This document shows positions 45,125 through 57,200 of a DNA stretch of 64,000 bases, piece after piece. This DNA is from Argopecten irradians (Eukaryota > Mollusca > Bivalvia > Pectinida > Pectinidae). Position 1 is the stretch's first letter. Every line of letters starts with the position of its first letter. The stretch spans positions 20,345,544 to 20,409,543 of the forward strand of contig NC_091144.1 of the NCBI RefSeq assembly GCF_041381155.1, given 5' to 3'. Both the position numbers and the translations under genes were made by a program. The notes under the pieces were generated by a model. The model made no database searches, was not told the origin of the DNA, and saw only the letters and a program-made list of their open reading frames with translations.

Positions 45125-45219
45125 TTAGACAATAGTGACTTCGGTGGCTGGCTTTTCTGTCGTTGGTGAGGAAGGGATATCCGAACTGGGTCCCGATTCT
45201 GGGTTGTCCGCCATGGCAA
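45125..45219 (-). CDS. M-C exon 4, cytoplasmic tail
   Basis: 95 nt, V-A-M-A-D-N-P-E-S-G-P to E-V-T-I-V, stop TAA. Two orphan exons (1716, 19004) resemble this copy most. Confidence 0.85.
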
Positions 45220-48200
45220 CTGAAAAAGTGTGCAATAAAACTACCTAAGCTATTTGTTTATTCTAAGATGATCTATATTAATTCAGTCTGATATGAGTAT
45301 CTAATATTACGACTACAAATACAATATTTTACTATTTCGTTTTTAATTAACTATTTCCTCCGAACACCTTGCACGTTGTTAACGTTTAAGAAGTTTCTGT
45401 GTGAGGAAAGAAGACACAGAAGGAACCGAACAATTAACCTAATGAATCATGATGTGATATTTTGATAATCGATTTTGAATTATTTCGTGTTCGTTTCCCA
45501 AATGTTTAGTGAAGTATGAAACTATGCAGGCTTACAGCCTATTACATTTTGAGAGTACATAGTCATAAATGTACAACTTCTTACCACAGATAAAAAGCAA
45601 TTGGCATACCTTGTAGTTGAGACATATATCTGCATGCTCATTCTAAATTATCTTAAGTAAAATGTGTCATATTTTTCATACTCGTTTGTGGCAGTACTGC
45701 CACAAATCAATATCATTACATCTTCAGTATTGTCAAATGAGTGCATAAGATCAGAACATGAAGCCAAGATGTAGTCTACAATATCATTATTCACATTTTT
45801 GTACTGTTATTGGTTATTGTAAAGTGATGTATCAAATCTAAAGACACATGAAACATTAAAAACAAGAATTTTACAACGCATAAATTATGTGTTGTAACTT
45901 ATGTTTAAGATATCATTTATGTTTTTCTGTTCATTTTTATTATTTTCAGAGCGTAAATCATTACACCTGGTGGTTTTCAATCATATTACTGATGCCACCC
46001 AGTTACGGCACAAATAACTTAGGGGTATAAGAAAATGTTTTTTCAAACTTTTGTTACGCGGGATCACACAATTTCCAAACAAACAATCATTTTTCACATT
46101 CTGATGACATTTAAAAAATGAGACTACTTGATGAAATAATATACGTGATAATGTACAATTCCATTGATTTGTCAAGGCATTCTTTTTCCGAATCAAACCG
46201 TCAATATCTCATTTGTGACGTCACGATAACGTTGGAGTTTTTGCAGAATTGACCAGAAAGTCAGATTTAGTAAGAAAACAAAGAAAAAATAAGTATATTA
46301 TGATAAGAAATTTCATACTTAACAGTACCTGGTATTCTTATCAAAATTTGAATTTTCTAAATTATGAAAAAACAATATCATGAAGGAAATTCCTACCGAA
46401 ACTGTCCTTATTTGGGTGAGACCCGTCAGGCGTAGATGTTGGTTCGATTCTTTTTCTCTCTATCCACATGACTCTGGCTACCGCTAGTGAACAGATGGCC
46501 AGCACAGTAAACATAGTCCCTCCTATAGCAAATCCAATCATCAGTCCCTTTCTGTCAGATAAAAAGATAATATAACCAGCTATCGAGTATAGCTCACGAT
46601 CTACTGTCATTTATACGACCGATGACTGAGGCCATTGAATAGTCTCTATTTCTGTCTTATATTACAATGCTTGGGTTTTCGTTCAGTACATGGACATTTA
46701 ACACGTATTGTACTTTTAACCAGAGTTTATGCTAAGAAACAATTTAAAAGTTTGAAAACAAACCTTGACTAATTATTACGGCTCCATGATTACTACTCAG
46801 CGGGGAAGTTGTTATGTTATAATGATTGCGATTCGATGTAAGAAATAAATTACCACCACCCCCACTACTGTTAATTCGATGGATAACATGTCGAAGCATG
46901 TCAGTTTGGGATATTTCTTTTCAAAGCGGAAAATTTCAGATGATCCGTCTGATCTCCACTGTTATTGACCATAACCTTAGTGTATCACGTGACTTGAGAA
47001 GTGACGTCACTAATCCTTTACTATCAAGCTGATGACCTGGCTGGCTGCCATTCCATTGTTGGAAGGTAACTATATGTTTTAAGCCAAGAGGGCAAAAATA
47101 TTGAGAGTTTTATTACCATGAGGGTAATTTCGGTCAAGGGTCCGGTTTTGTATCCCAGGGGGATGTGTTATGTCGGATGATGATGGATTGGATGAGCCAA
47201 TCGTGTGGATGGCAGGAGGCCATGCCGCCATTTTGTTGCCGGGTGCATATTTTTGAAATAAGATGAGGGCGTTTACTCCGTTTTGAGTGTGAACATATTT
47301 ATTATTACTTAACGAGTGTGGGTTTTGTTGCTTATAATTATGGATCCCAGTACCCAGTACTAGTCATGTTTTAGTTTGTATTAGGGTTAAGTTGAGGTTA
47401 TGTTGGCCAGGATTCCACACAGATAAAACGGTTGTACATGCATGCGATATATCTAATTAAAGGGAGATGACTCTAATTTACGTTAGTGACAGGAAGTTGC
47501 AGTGGGTCCTATGTATGCATGAAGTATCATTTCACGCAACTCGGCTTGTAGCTGTTTAGGTTAAGGTATTTCGTGGATTTAGATTAGAGAAACTTGTTTG
47601 AAGCGGTAGGCGCCTTATGTACATTCTTTTTGATTTCATGGAGTTATAATGTCTTGTCCATCATACATGAACATGTAATATGTTGTTGTGCAAGTTAAGT
47701 TAGGGTGTTTGTTCCATGATGTGAATAGTATTTTCATAATGCTTCAATAGGGCAATTCATTGTGACGTGTTTATTTTGCATGCTTGGGGGTCAGTTAATT
47801 ATTGTTATGTTAGGGGTGACCGTGTGATGTAGTAGGACTGCCTACAATTAGATTAAATTTTGAAATTGAAAAAAGGGACTGCCTGCAATTGGATTAAATT
47901 TTGAAATTGAGAAAAAAAATTACTTAATGATGTGATTGAAAGTGACTGTCTTATGCATGAATTTATATATATATATATAATAGTTTACTCTCTGATGGTA
48001 GCTTGGTAGTGCAGTATTGCCAACTCAACCGATTTCCCTGGGTCAACCCGTTTTTTAGAGCTTCAGAGATGAATGACCCGGCGGGTGTTCAAATAACCCG
48101 TATTTTCTTGATGAACATTCTGTCGGTCAACATCAAATCAATATATATTCAGATACCACATATAAAGAATACACTTCTTCGAATTAAGTGTTGATGGCTG

Positions 48201-51200
48201 TCAATTCAACTTGTATTGATTATAATGCTTCTGTTAGGGAGAATACATGATTTCTAGTGAAGGATGTGATTTATCATCAGTGGCGTAGGAAGATGAAACG
48301 TCATGGGGGGGCAAAGGTCCTCAATATTTTGTAACCCCCCCCCCCCGCCACACCTACAGGAGGAGATTAATTCAACTCCCAACCATATAATGTATGCTTT
48401 ATGTTCATTTTTCATATATCACTAAATTTAATCCTTGTACACATTTATAGACAGTGGGGTCGCTAAAAGGAAATTAACGAATACGCAAATTGGCCGAATT
48501 AGCGTGTGAGCGTCGAAGGCGCGAGATTTTGGTGTTTTATTAGGGTCTGACGGTGACCCCCGGGATTAGTTTTATGTATTTTGATGATTTTGCGATCGCC
48601 CGACAGCGCGAGATTTTGGTGTTTGGGGGGTCCGGGGGTCTCCCCCGGGAAAAAATTACGATTTAGAATGGCTTAGATGATTTTTACGATGCATTTTGAT
48701 GAATTTGCGAGCGCCCAAAGGCGTGAGAATTTGGTGTTAGAGGGGTCCGGGGGTCTCCCCCGGGAAAAAAATTACGATTTAGAATGGCTGAGATGAGTTT
48801 TACGATGCATTTTGATGAATTTGCGAGCGCCCAAAGGCGTGAGAATTTGGTGCTAGGGGGGTCCGGGGGTCTCCCCCGGGAAAAAAATTACGATTTAGAA
48901 TGGCTGATATGAGTTTTACGATGCATTTTGATGAATTTGCGAGCGCCCAAAGGCGTGAGAATTTGGTGCTAGGGGGGTCCGGGGGTCTCCCCCGGGAAAA
49001 AATTACGATTAAGAATGGCTGAGATGAGTTTTACGATGCATTTCGATGAATTTGCGAGCGCCCAAAGGCGTGAGAATTTGGTGTTAAGGGGGTCCGGGGG
49101 TCTCCCCCGGGAAAAAAAATACGATTTAGAATGGCTTAGATGATTTTTACGATGCATTTTGATGAATTTGCGAGCGCCCAAAGGCGCGAGAATTTGGTGT
49201 TAGTGGGGTCCGGGGGTCTCCCCCGGGGAAAAAATTACGATTTAGAATGGCTGAGATGAGTTTTACGATAAAGTTTAATGATTATAAAGCGTTCTTAACA
49301 TGGTAATTTTTCGATTTAAAGCTACCTGCATTTAGAAATGATAATTGTGTCGTCATAACATTATGCAACCCTACTCGATCTGAATATACCGGCTTCACAC
49401 CATCGGCATATTGTTGTGTAACATAAAAAATGAATTAATTGTCTCGCTAAGACATATAAACAAATTGATCTTTTAAGAGACATTTTTTTAAATAGCACAT
49501 AGAATCCCTTGATGGACATTTTTAGTCTAGTTTGTGTGTATTGAATTTTCACTATTTAAGGTTTGACATTATGTGCTTGAACGTTTTAGGAAATGCGCCG
49601 CGCAGCGGAAAATTTTCTAGAATGAAGTACGAAAAATGTGTAGGAGGACCCTTTTTTCTTTCAAATAAGCATTTTTAGAAAATTTCAGTCGGCGAAAATG
49701 GGGGGGGGGGGCAAAAAGACATGTTTGCCCCCCCCGTCCTGGGGGGGGGGGGGGGGGGGGGCAGTTGCCCCCCCTGCCCCCCCGCTTCCTACGCCCCTGA
49801 TCATTATTGGAAAGTTTGTGTTATTATAAAGACATTTTAAATATTTTTAGTGTTTATTTTATACATTTATATAGTTTATAATTGTGAAAATACAGAATAT
49901 GGTACGAAATAAGGTCGTCGCGCATAGATAGTGTATATCATAGTTAGCAGATGGAGAGAATGGAGAGGATCCCAAAGGACAAGGTAAAGGAGATGCAGGT
50001 GTTTTAAAGTCGAGTGCGACTCAGCAGGATCTAAGCGAGCAGTTGATCCTGTGGAATTTGGACAGATTAGTTAAGGTGGCAAGGAAGTATAATCATGAAG
50101 AGACAGATATTTATGAAGAGCTTGCAAGGCAGGCTAGTCGGTATCAGGGGAAGCTAGATATTGCCTCCTTGTGTTTGACTGTTTTAGGAGGGCAGGCTAC
50201 TGATGTTGTTGCAAAAGCAATTGGTAAATGTTTGAGAGAAAGTGAGGATGGGGAGACTTAGATGAGTAAGAGTGATAGTAATGTGGGAGCTGGATTAGAG
50301 AGCTCAAAAAACTCTGTTATGTCTCCACTGAGCAATTTATATCCATCTATGTTTCCTCTAGGTGATATGAATTTGGGTTACCCCCTTTTCAAGGTCAAGC
50401 AATGGTGCCATAGTTTCAGGGTACATAACAGTGTATGATACAGTCCCATATGGGTCGATGGGAGCATATAAACCTTTTGGTAGGGGATTCCAAAGGAAAC
50501 AGAGGGGCACCTGTTGGTTTTGTGAGTCTGTAGATCACCTTGTGAAGGATTGCCCAAGGATGAAGGCTGCAAAAGCAAAATAGAGATAAAAGGATATCGG
50601 ACATTTGTGACATCTGAGGGTGTCATACTGAATATTTTTTGCGTGTATGTATGTTGGTTGTTTGATATTTGATAGTTTTAATATTTCAAGTTTTTTTCTG
50701 ATTATGCATGGATAACCAGCGATGGTTGGTACTTGTAGGTTGCCGATATTAAAGGTCTTTTTAAGGAAAAAATGGTGAATATGTCGGTATAGATATATTG
50801 TACTTGTTTTGTATGATAATGATATGTAGAATTCTTAAACCTAGAGCCCCGGTACACTGAAGCCCCTTATGGACATTGCTCACGTGGGTTGTGGGTGAGG
50901 GAATTCTACTCTATTTTTGTATCTTATGTTGGATTATCTGTAAGACGAGTTTGGTAGTTATGGAGGGCTCATTTAATTGTTACAGGGACTTGGCAATGGG
51001 AGAGATCATGTTTCATTAACACATGTCCCTGAATGGGAGCAATTTGTGGATTTTAATCCATATGCGGTCAATGTTCGTGATGATCTAACATGGGTTACAT
51101 TGAAGGGTAGGAGCCTCTCGCCTTCAACTTTACATCAATCTGCTGAAGATGTTATTAATCGTGGCATGGAGTTTGATATAGATGGACAATCTATACGAGA

Positions 51201-54200
51201 TCCAGATAATTTTGTTGCTGACCAGCTACATTTTAATATAGAGAACTGGGAGACAATATTTAAGTCCTCAGGAAATGATATAGTTGATTCTGAGAGGTTG
51301 TGGATAGCAGAATGGGGTAGACGTTGTTATTTTTTTTCTGCAATTTCAGGGGTGATTTTCGAGGAAGACCCTATGACCCTACTTTACCACCAAGGCAGTT
51401 TTTCCCTAATGCGCCAATTTGTAAGGACCATATTGACTTTATTTACAGGACATTGTCGGAGAAGATAGCATCAGGGGCTATCCGGGTATTGAGTAAAATT
51501 GGTGAATGTGAGTTACCAAGAGAGGTGATGCCTTTGACAATTGAGCCTTCTAAACCAAGGTTATGTCATGACTGTCGGTATATAAACCTCTGGACAAAGG
51601 ATTCTCCCTTTAAGTTAGAGACTTTGAGAGATGTCCATCATTTGGTTGAGCAGGGTGCTAATATGGTTACATGTGACGAGAAATCAGGTTATGATCATGT
51701 TAGGATTTCGGTCAAATCACAGACTTTCTCTTGCTTACACTTTGGGGGATAATTTGGGTGAAAGGCATATCCATGGTTGTTACGTCTTACTTGAGGGGTA
51801 TATCTGTGGTAACAACCCAATATATAGTCGATAGAATGGGGTAGCTGGTAAGGGTGTTGGAGGACTTCAGGTTGTATATGAGGCTGAGAATGTAGCGTAT
51901 GTTTTAGTTGAGGTTCTGACACGTTTAGGGTACACTTTGGCTAGATTAAAATGTGTTTATTACTGTTGCCTGTTGTTGAGGTTGATAATATTTCCCAAGT
52001 TTTTAGTACAAAGTCTGATATTTTCCTATGTTACCTCACTTGCTTGGTTCTGCTTTATTCCTACAGCTAGTAATGACATTGTTTATTTTTCATAGTGTCG
52101 CTATACAATATTCCGCCAAAAGTAGGTCACGTTACCAATAGGATAGTTGTTGTATGGTGATTGCAAGTTGTTGAAGACGGATCGGGCATAATTGTCGGTA
52201 ATAGATTTACAATTAACGGACGATGATTGGGCGAGATCTTGGTACCTTAAACACTATACCTGTTATATATATATGTTATTGTACATGTATTAGTAAAACT
52301 TTTATGATTGGATGAAGATCCTGATATGTTAAATATTGATTGTTATTTGGAAAGTTCAACAAGTTATATATTATGATTGGATGATATTCAACAGGGTTAT
52401 ATTTTTAATTGTTTAAATAAGTCATAAAATGTTATGGTATATTTAAGGTGTGTGTATCTTTAAAGTAGTAGAGATTTGTATGGAGTGTGCGCCTTTAATG
52501 GTCTTGAATAAAGGTATGAGAGGAATGTGAGTAGGTATGTCAGGTGACTTGAGACAGACATGACCATTGGACAGTTTAAACTTATGTTGCATGCTTCTTC
52601 TAAATGTCTACCTCTTCTATTCTGGCGCCTGAGCCATATGCACCACATTTATTCCTGCAGAGTATATTCAGGATAATTAAGAAGATCTGTAATTGTACCA
52701 GGTATCCACATTAAGAGGCAATAATCGCCCATTTTGGAAACCTCCGCACGATGTGTGGGTTTTTTTTAAAATCAGAATAAAGAAAAAACAAAGGAAATGA
52801 CGCTTTTGTGGTTCATGATGCTTAAACCCAATCGACCCCTGTAACAAATGGCGCCCAACGTGGATTTGTGAATACTGGTTCAGATCTACAGATGTCAGGA
52901 TCTACGCGCATATGTGCATTAGAGAGACTTCCGTTTCCGGTTTCAACCGAGGCAACAGAGAGTGGTTGGCATGAGAAGAATATCGACTGAGCAGTCAACA
53001 CTTATTTGAATTCTTTATTTACCTGCTAAGACAGTTGTCTTCTTATTTTTCTATGGACACACGTGTGCTATGCCGTCCTTGACCTTTCATCGTACGTGTC
53101 TAGCCGGAAGTGACTTTGTTTACTGTATGTGAGAAAGAGCTCGTCGTCGATCATCCTTCTGCATTGACATTATAGAAGTTTATTTATTCAGATTAAAATC
53201 ATTTATTTCTGATATTATCAATAATTATTTAATAGAATACTCATTTGTAATTTGCCATTCATTTATTTGAATTGTTTATCCATTACTTGTTTACTTCTCG
53301 GTGTTTATAACATGTAATAATTGTCAATTACCAGGTTACTTGCTTACCAACATTTATATTTTTTCTGATACATGTTTTTTTGTCATTTGCTGTGATTCAT
53401 TTGGTTTCTGATATTATTTTTTCATCTACAATTTTTGTATAGAATTATTATTTTTTTAACATGTAATAGTGTAAAGACATTTTTTGGTTGGGGGGGATTT
53501 CTATTGTTTCTGACAGGTGTTATTGTACACTATATATATATATATATTTTTATTAGATCTTAGCTTCATTTGCTATTGGAATAACTTATTTGTGTATTCC
53601 TACAGTTCTCGTATATTGATCATGTAGAACCAGATCATATATTTTTTTTTTGCACAGTTTCTTTGGCATTCTTATATTCTATTGCAGTACTAACATATGC
53701 GGTACTAACACAGACATAGACTTATTATTTTTTTTTTCTTGACTTTTTGTGACAATTTGTTCAGTGCGTGTGTGATTGTGTCAATTAATTATTGCATATT
53801 ATTCACTATCCATATATATTAACATTTTGTCGTTGAATTTTTCTTATTCAGAATTTATCATTCTTCGGTTGGATACTAAGGGGAGATAATTTTCTTAATT
53901 TCAATGAGGGGAGGTAACTTTATTATTTTCTTTTTCAGATTTATAAAACTTGTTTCTTTTTCAGTTATTGTTCGTTTCATTTTCAGATATATTTTTGACA
54001 TTGTCATTTATTCTTGTGATTATTGACCAAGAAAATTTGTCCTTTATATTTCAGATTCAACTTTGTGTTGTTGTTTTTGTTTGTTTTCCAGTACATTATA
54101 TCTTTATTATTTTTTTTCTTCCCAAGGTTTATATGGTAAGTATATAGTGCTTGTGTTTATTCTATTCATCATGTCTGAGGCTGAGAAGTTACAACAGTAT

Positions 54201-57200
54201 TTTGATTCAATGGATGTAAAACCAAACTTGGAGTCATAGGAAGCTTTTGACAAGTGGTTGTTGGACTATGCAAAGCAAGGAGCGATACCGAAAGTAGCAG
54301 GAGCTCAAGGTGGTGCTACTGAGAGACATGATGCACTTGAGAACCCAGGTGTTTCTCATGATCAGCGGTATGTTACCCATCAGCGTCCTAGGATATCCCC
54401 ATTCCATGGAGGTTCAGATAAGAAGGACACGGTGACATATGAGCAGTGGATTTATGAAGTACAGTGTCTCATGGATAACCATTCATACTCTAGTAAAGAG
54501 ATCACTTTTGCGGTTCGACAGTCTTTGAAGGGTGATGCAGCAGGTGTGGCTCGCCGACTTGGTTCTGATGCAGGATTACTCCGATTATTGGAAAAAATGG
54601 AAAGTGTTTATGGAGTGGTGGAGTCGAGCGAATCCCTGTTGGAGAAGTTTTATAGCGCTACTCAGCGTGAAGATGAAGATGTTTCCTCATGGGGATGTAG
54701 ACTTGAGGAATTATTGGATAAAGCCAATCAGAAAGGAGAGATAGTTTCAGGAGATTCTATGGAGATGCTACGTTCAAAGTTTTAGAGTGGACTTAGACAA
54801 CAATTGAGAGATGTTTCGGGACATAAGTTTGACTCCATTGGTGACTTTGATGCTCTTAGGGTGGTACTTAGACGCATTGAGTATGACCATATGGATATTA
54901 AACCGAAGAAGTCAGCTACATCCAAGATGGCTAAAACAGATTCTTCCAAGATGGCTAACACAGCTTTTACATCATCGACTAAAGAATCTGATCAGATGAA
55001 GGAACTACAGGCTATGGTTTGTCAGCTTGCAACAGATTTTAAGAAGTTCCAGCGAGGTGGGCATACACAACAGAGATACACTAAGAAGACTGGTAGAGGG
55101 AATTACTACAATCCCAAGTATGATTCTCATTCATCTGAGGATAACAAAAAGCGACAGGACATGCATGTGAGGAATGAGCAGCATCAGCCTCCTGTGTGCT
55201 GGAGATGTGGTCAGATTGGACATTTGAAGGTTGGATGTCGTGTTATTCCTAATCATTCAAGGAAAGCTTTAAACGGGAAGCAGTCTTCGGAGAAGGGTCA
55301 CCTGTATGCTGGAGGAAGGAACAAAGATCCAATTGTAACTCTGCTCAGTTAGTAGGGGAATGTTATGAAATAAGCATCAACATACCTGGAGAGGATGCTA
55401 TGGCATTATTGGACACTGGTTCAACAGTATCGACTGTGAGCGAGTCTTTTTATTACACACATTTATCTCATGTTGAGATTGCACCGCTCGCAGAAATTTT
55501 GGAGATCGAATGCGCTGGTGGAACATCAATACCATACCTTTGGTGTATAGAAGTTGAGTTGCTTGGACTTCCTGGATTTCAAGAACGCCCTCATCGGAGT
55601 ATATTTTTAGTTATACCGGATAGTAAGTATAACAGAGCCGTTCCTTTGTTGTTAGGTACCAATATACTTACTGATGCCCTTAATGGATGTAGACGTAATC
55701 ATGGGGGAAGATTTCTACAGGATACGAAGATGGAGGCACCATGGTACTTAACCTTCCGCTGTCTCATGTTACGTTCCAGGGAACTTCGACGTAAAGATTT
55801 TTGCCTTGGTAAGGTGAAGTTAGCAGAGAAAGGTAATATCACTATCGCCTCCAATACTGAAGTGACTGTTAGAGGTATTATTGACAAGCCAGTGAACTAC
55901 ATACCTACCTGTGCACTTATACAGTCTGTTAAATCAGATGTTATACAGGATTTGGATATTTCACCAGGACTTATACACTATGACTACAGAGACCTGGATT
56001 ACTATACCTTCTAAGGCTGTTATTGCAGAATTACATCCTGTTTCCGTGGAAGGATCGTTAGAAGATTACCATCCTCCGGAGAAGGAATATGATTCCGTAG
56101 TTTGATTAATCTGGACATAGTTAAGTATGTGGATGATCTCAAGGAGAGACTTCGATCTGCTTATAAGGATGCTACCAGAAGTGCTGACAAAGCTAGGGAG
56201 AGACAGAAGGGCAACTATGACCGACGAGTGCGCGGCTCTAGCGTGGTATGTGGGGACAGAGTGCTAGTGACGAAGTTGGTTCATGAGGGAAAGCATAAGT
56301 TGGACAATAAATAGGAAGAAGATGTATTCGTTGTAATTGCCCAGGAGAACCAAGAGGTACCCGTGTTTACCATCCAAGAAACCAACCAAGCCGGAAACAG
56401 GAACTGGACGTACTCGTAAACTCCATCGTAACTTATTGCTGCTAGTTGGGAATTTATTCTCTGCTGTTGAGGAAGCTGAGGAGTTGGAGTTTGGCAGATT
56501 GTGCTAGAAGATAATGATGGTCCAGCAGTTGGCCTGGAGAGCATTTCATCCAGTGCTAAGGATACCAGGGAAGCTGTTGAAGACACAGTAGTTTCTTCGG
56601 ACATAGGTGACGGCCATTTGTTTGGAGAGGCTGGGGATGATGATGGTGCTGATGACGATCAGGACTCCACAGCGGAGGAACACCAGAGTCAGCCTGAGAC
56701 GGTCTCCATCTCTTCGGAGGGGGAGGGATCGGCATCGGTTAATGCCGGATTAGGGAGACCGGAAGTTAAGCCTGTGCCTGTTCCAAGGAAAACAAGAAGA
56801 GAGCGGTGTCGACCGTCCTGGCAGACCTCGGGGGAATTCGCCATGCGTCAGTCTCCGGTTGTACCGGATTGGATAGCGCGAGCCAAATACCTACAGGATC
56901 TGACCAGTGAAGGTAAACTGGACAGGATGCCAGATAGGGTTCTGGATTCGTTACTGGTCGTTGTAAGTGGTTCAGTTTAGATTTTTTTTATTTTATTCAA
57001 CTTTTATCCTACGCTGTATATGTTTTGTGTTTCTTTTAGCAGGTGATACTAAAGCCTCTGGACAACAGTGAGACGGAGGTCATTCATCTTTGAGGGGGAG
57101 TGTGTAACAGGGTTATATTTTGTAATTGTTTAAATAAGTCATAAAATGTTATGTTATATTTAAGGTGTGTGTATCTTTAAAGTAGTAGAGATTTGTATGG

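Noticed and set aside
48666..49260. CRISPR-like array
   Set aside because: Units of 115-116 bp are repeated in full with no unique spacers; it is a satellite inside a eukaryotic DNA element.
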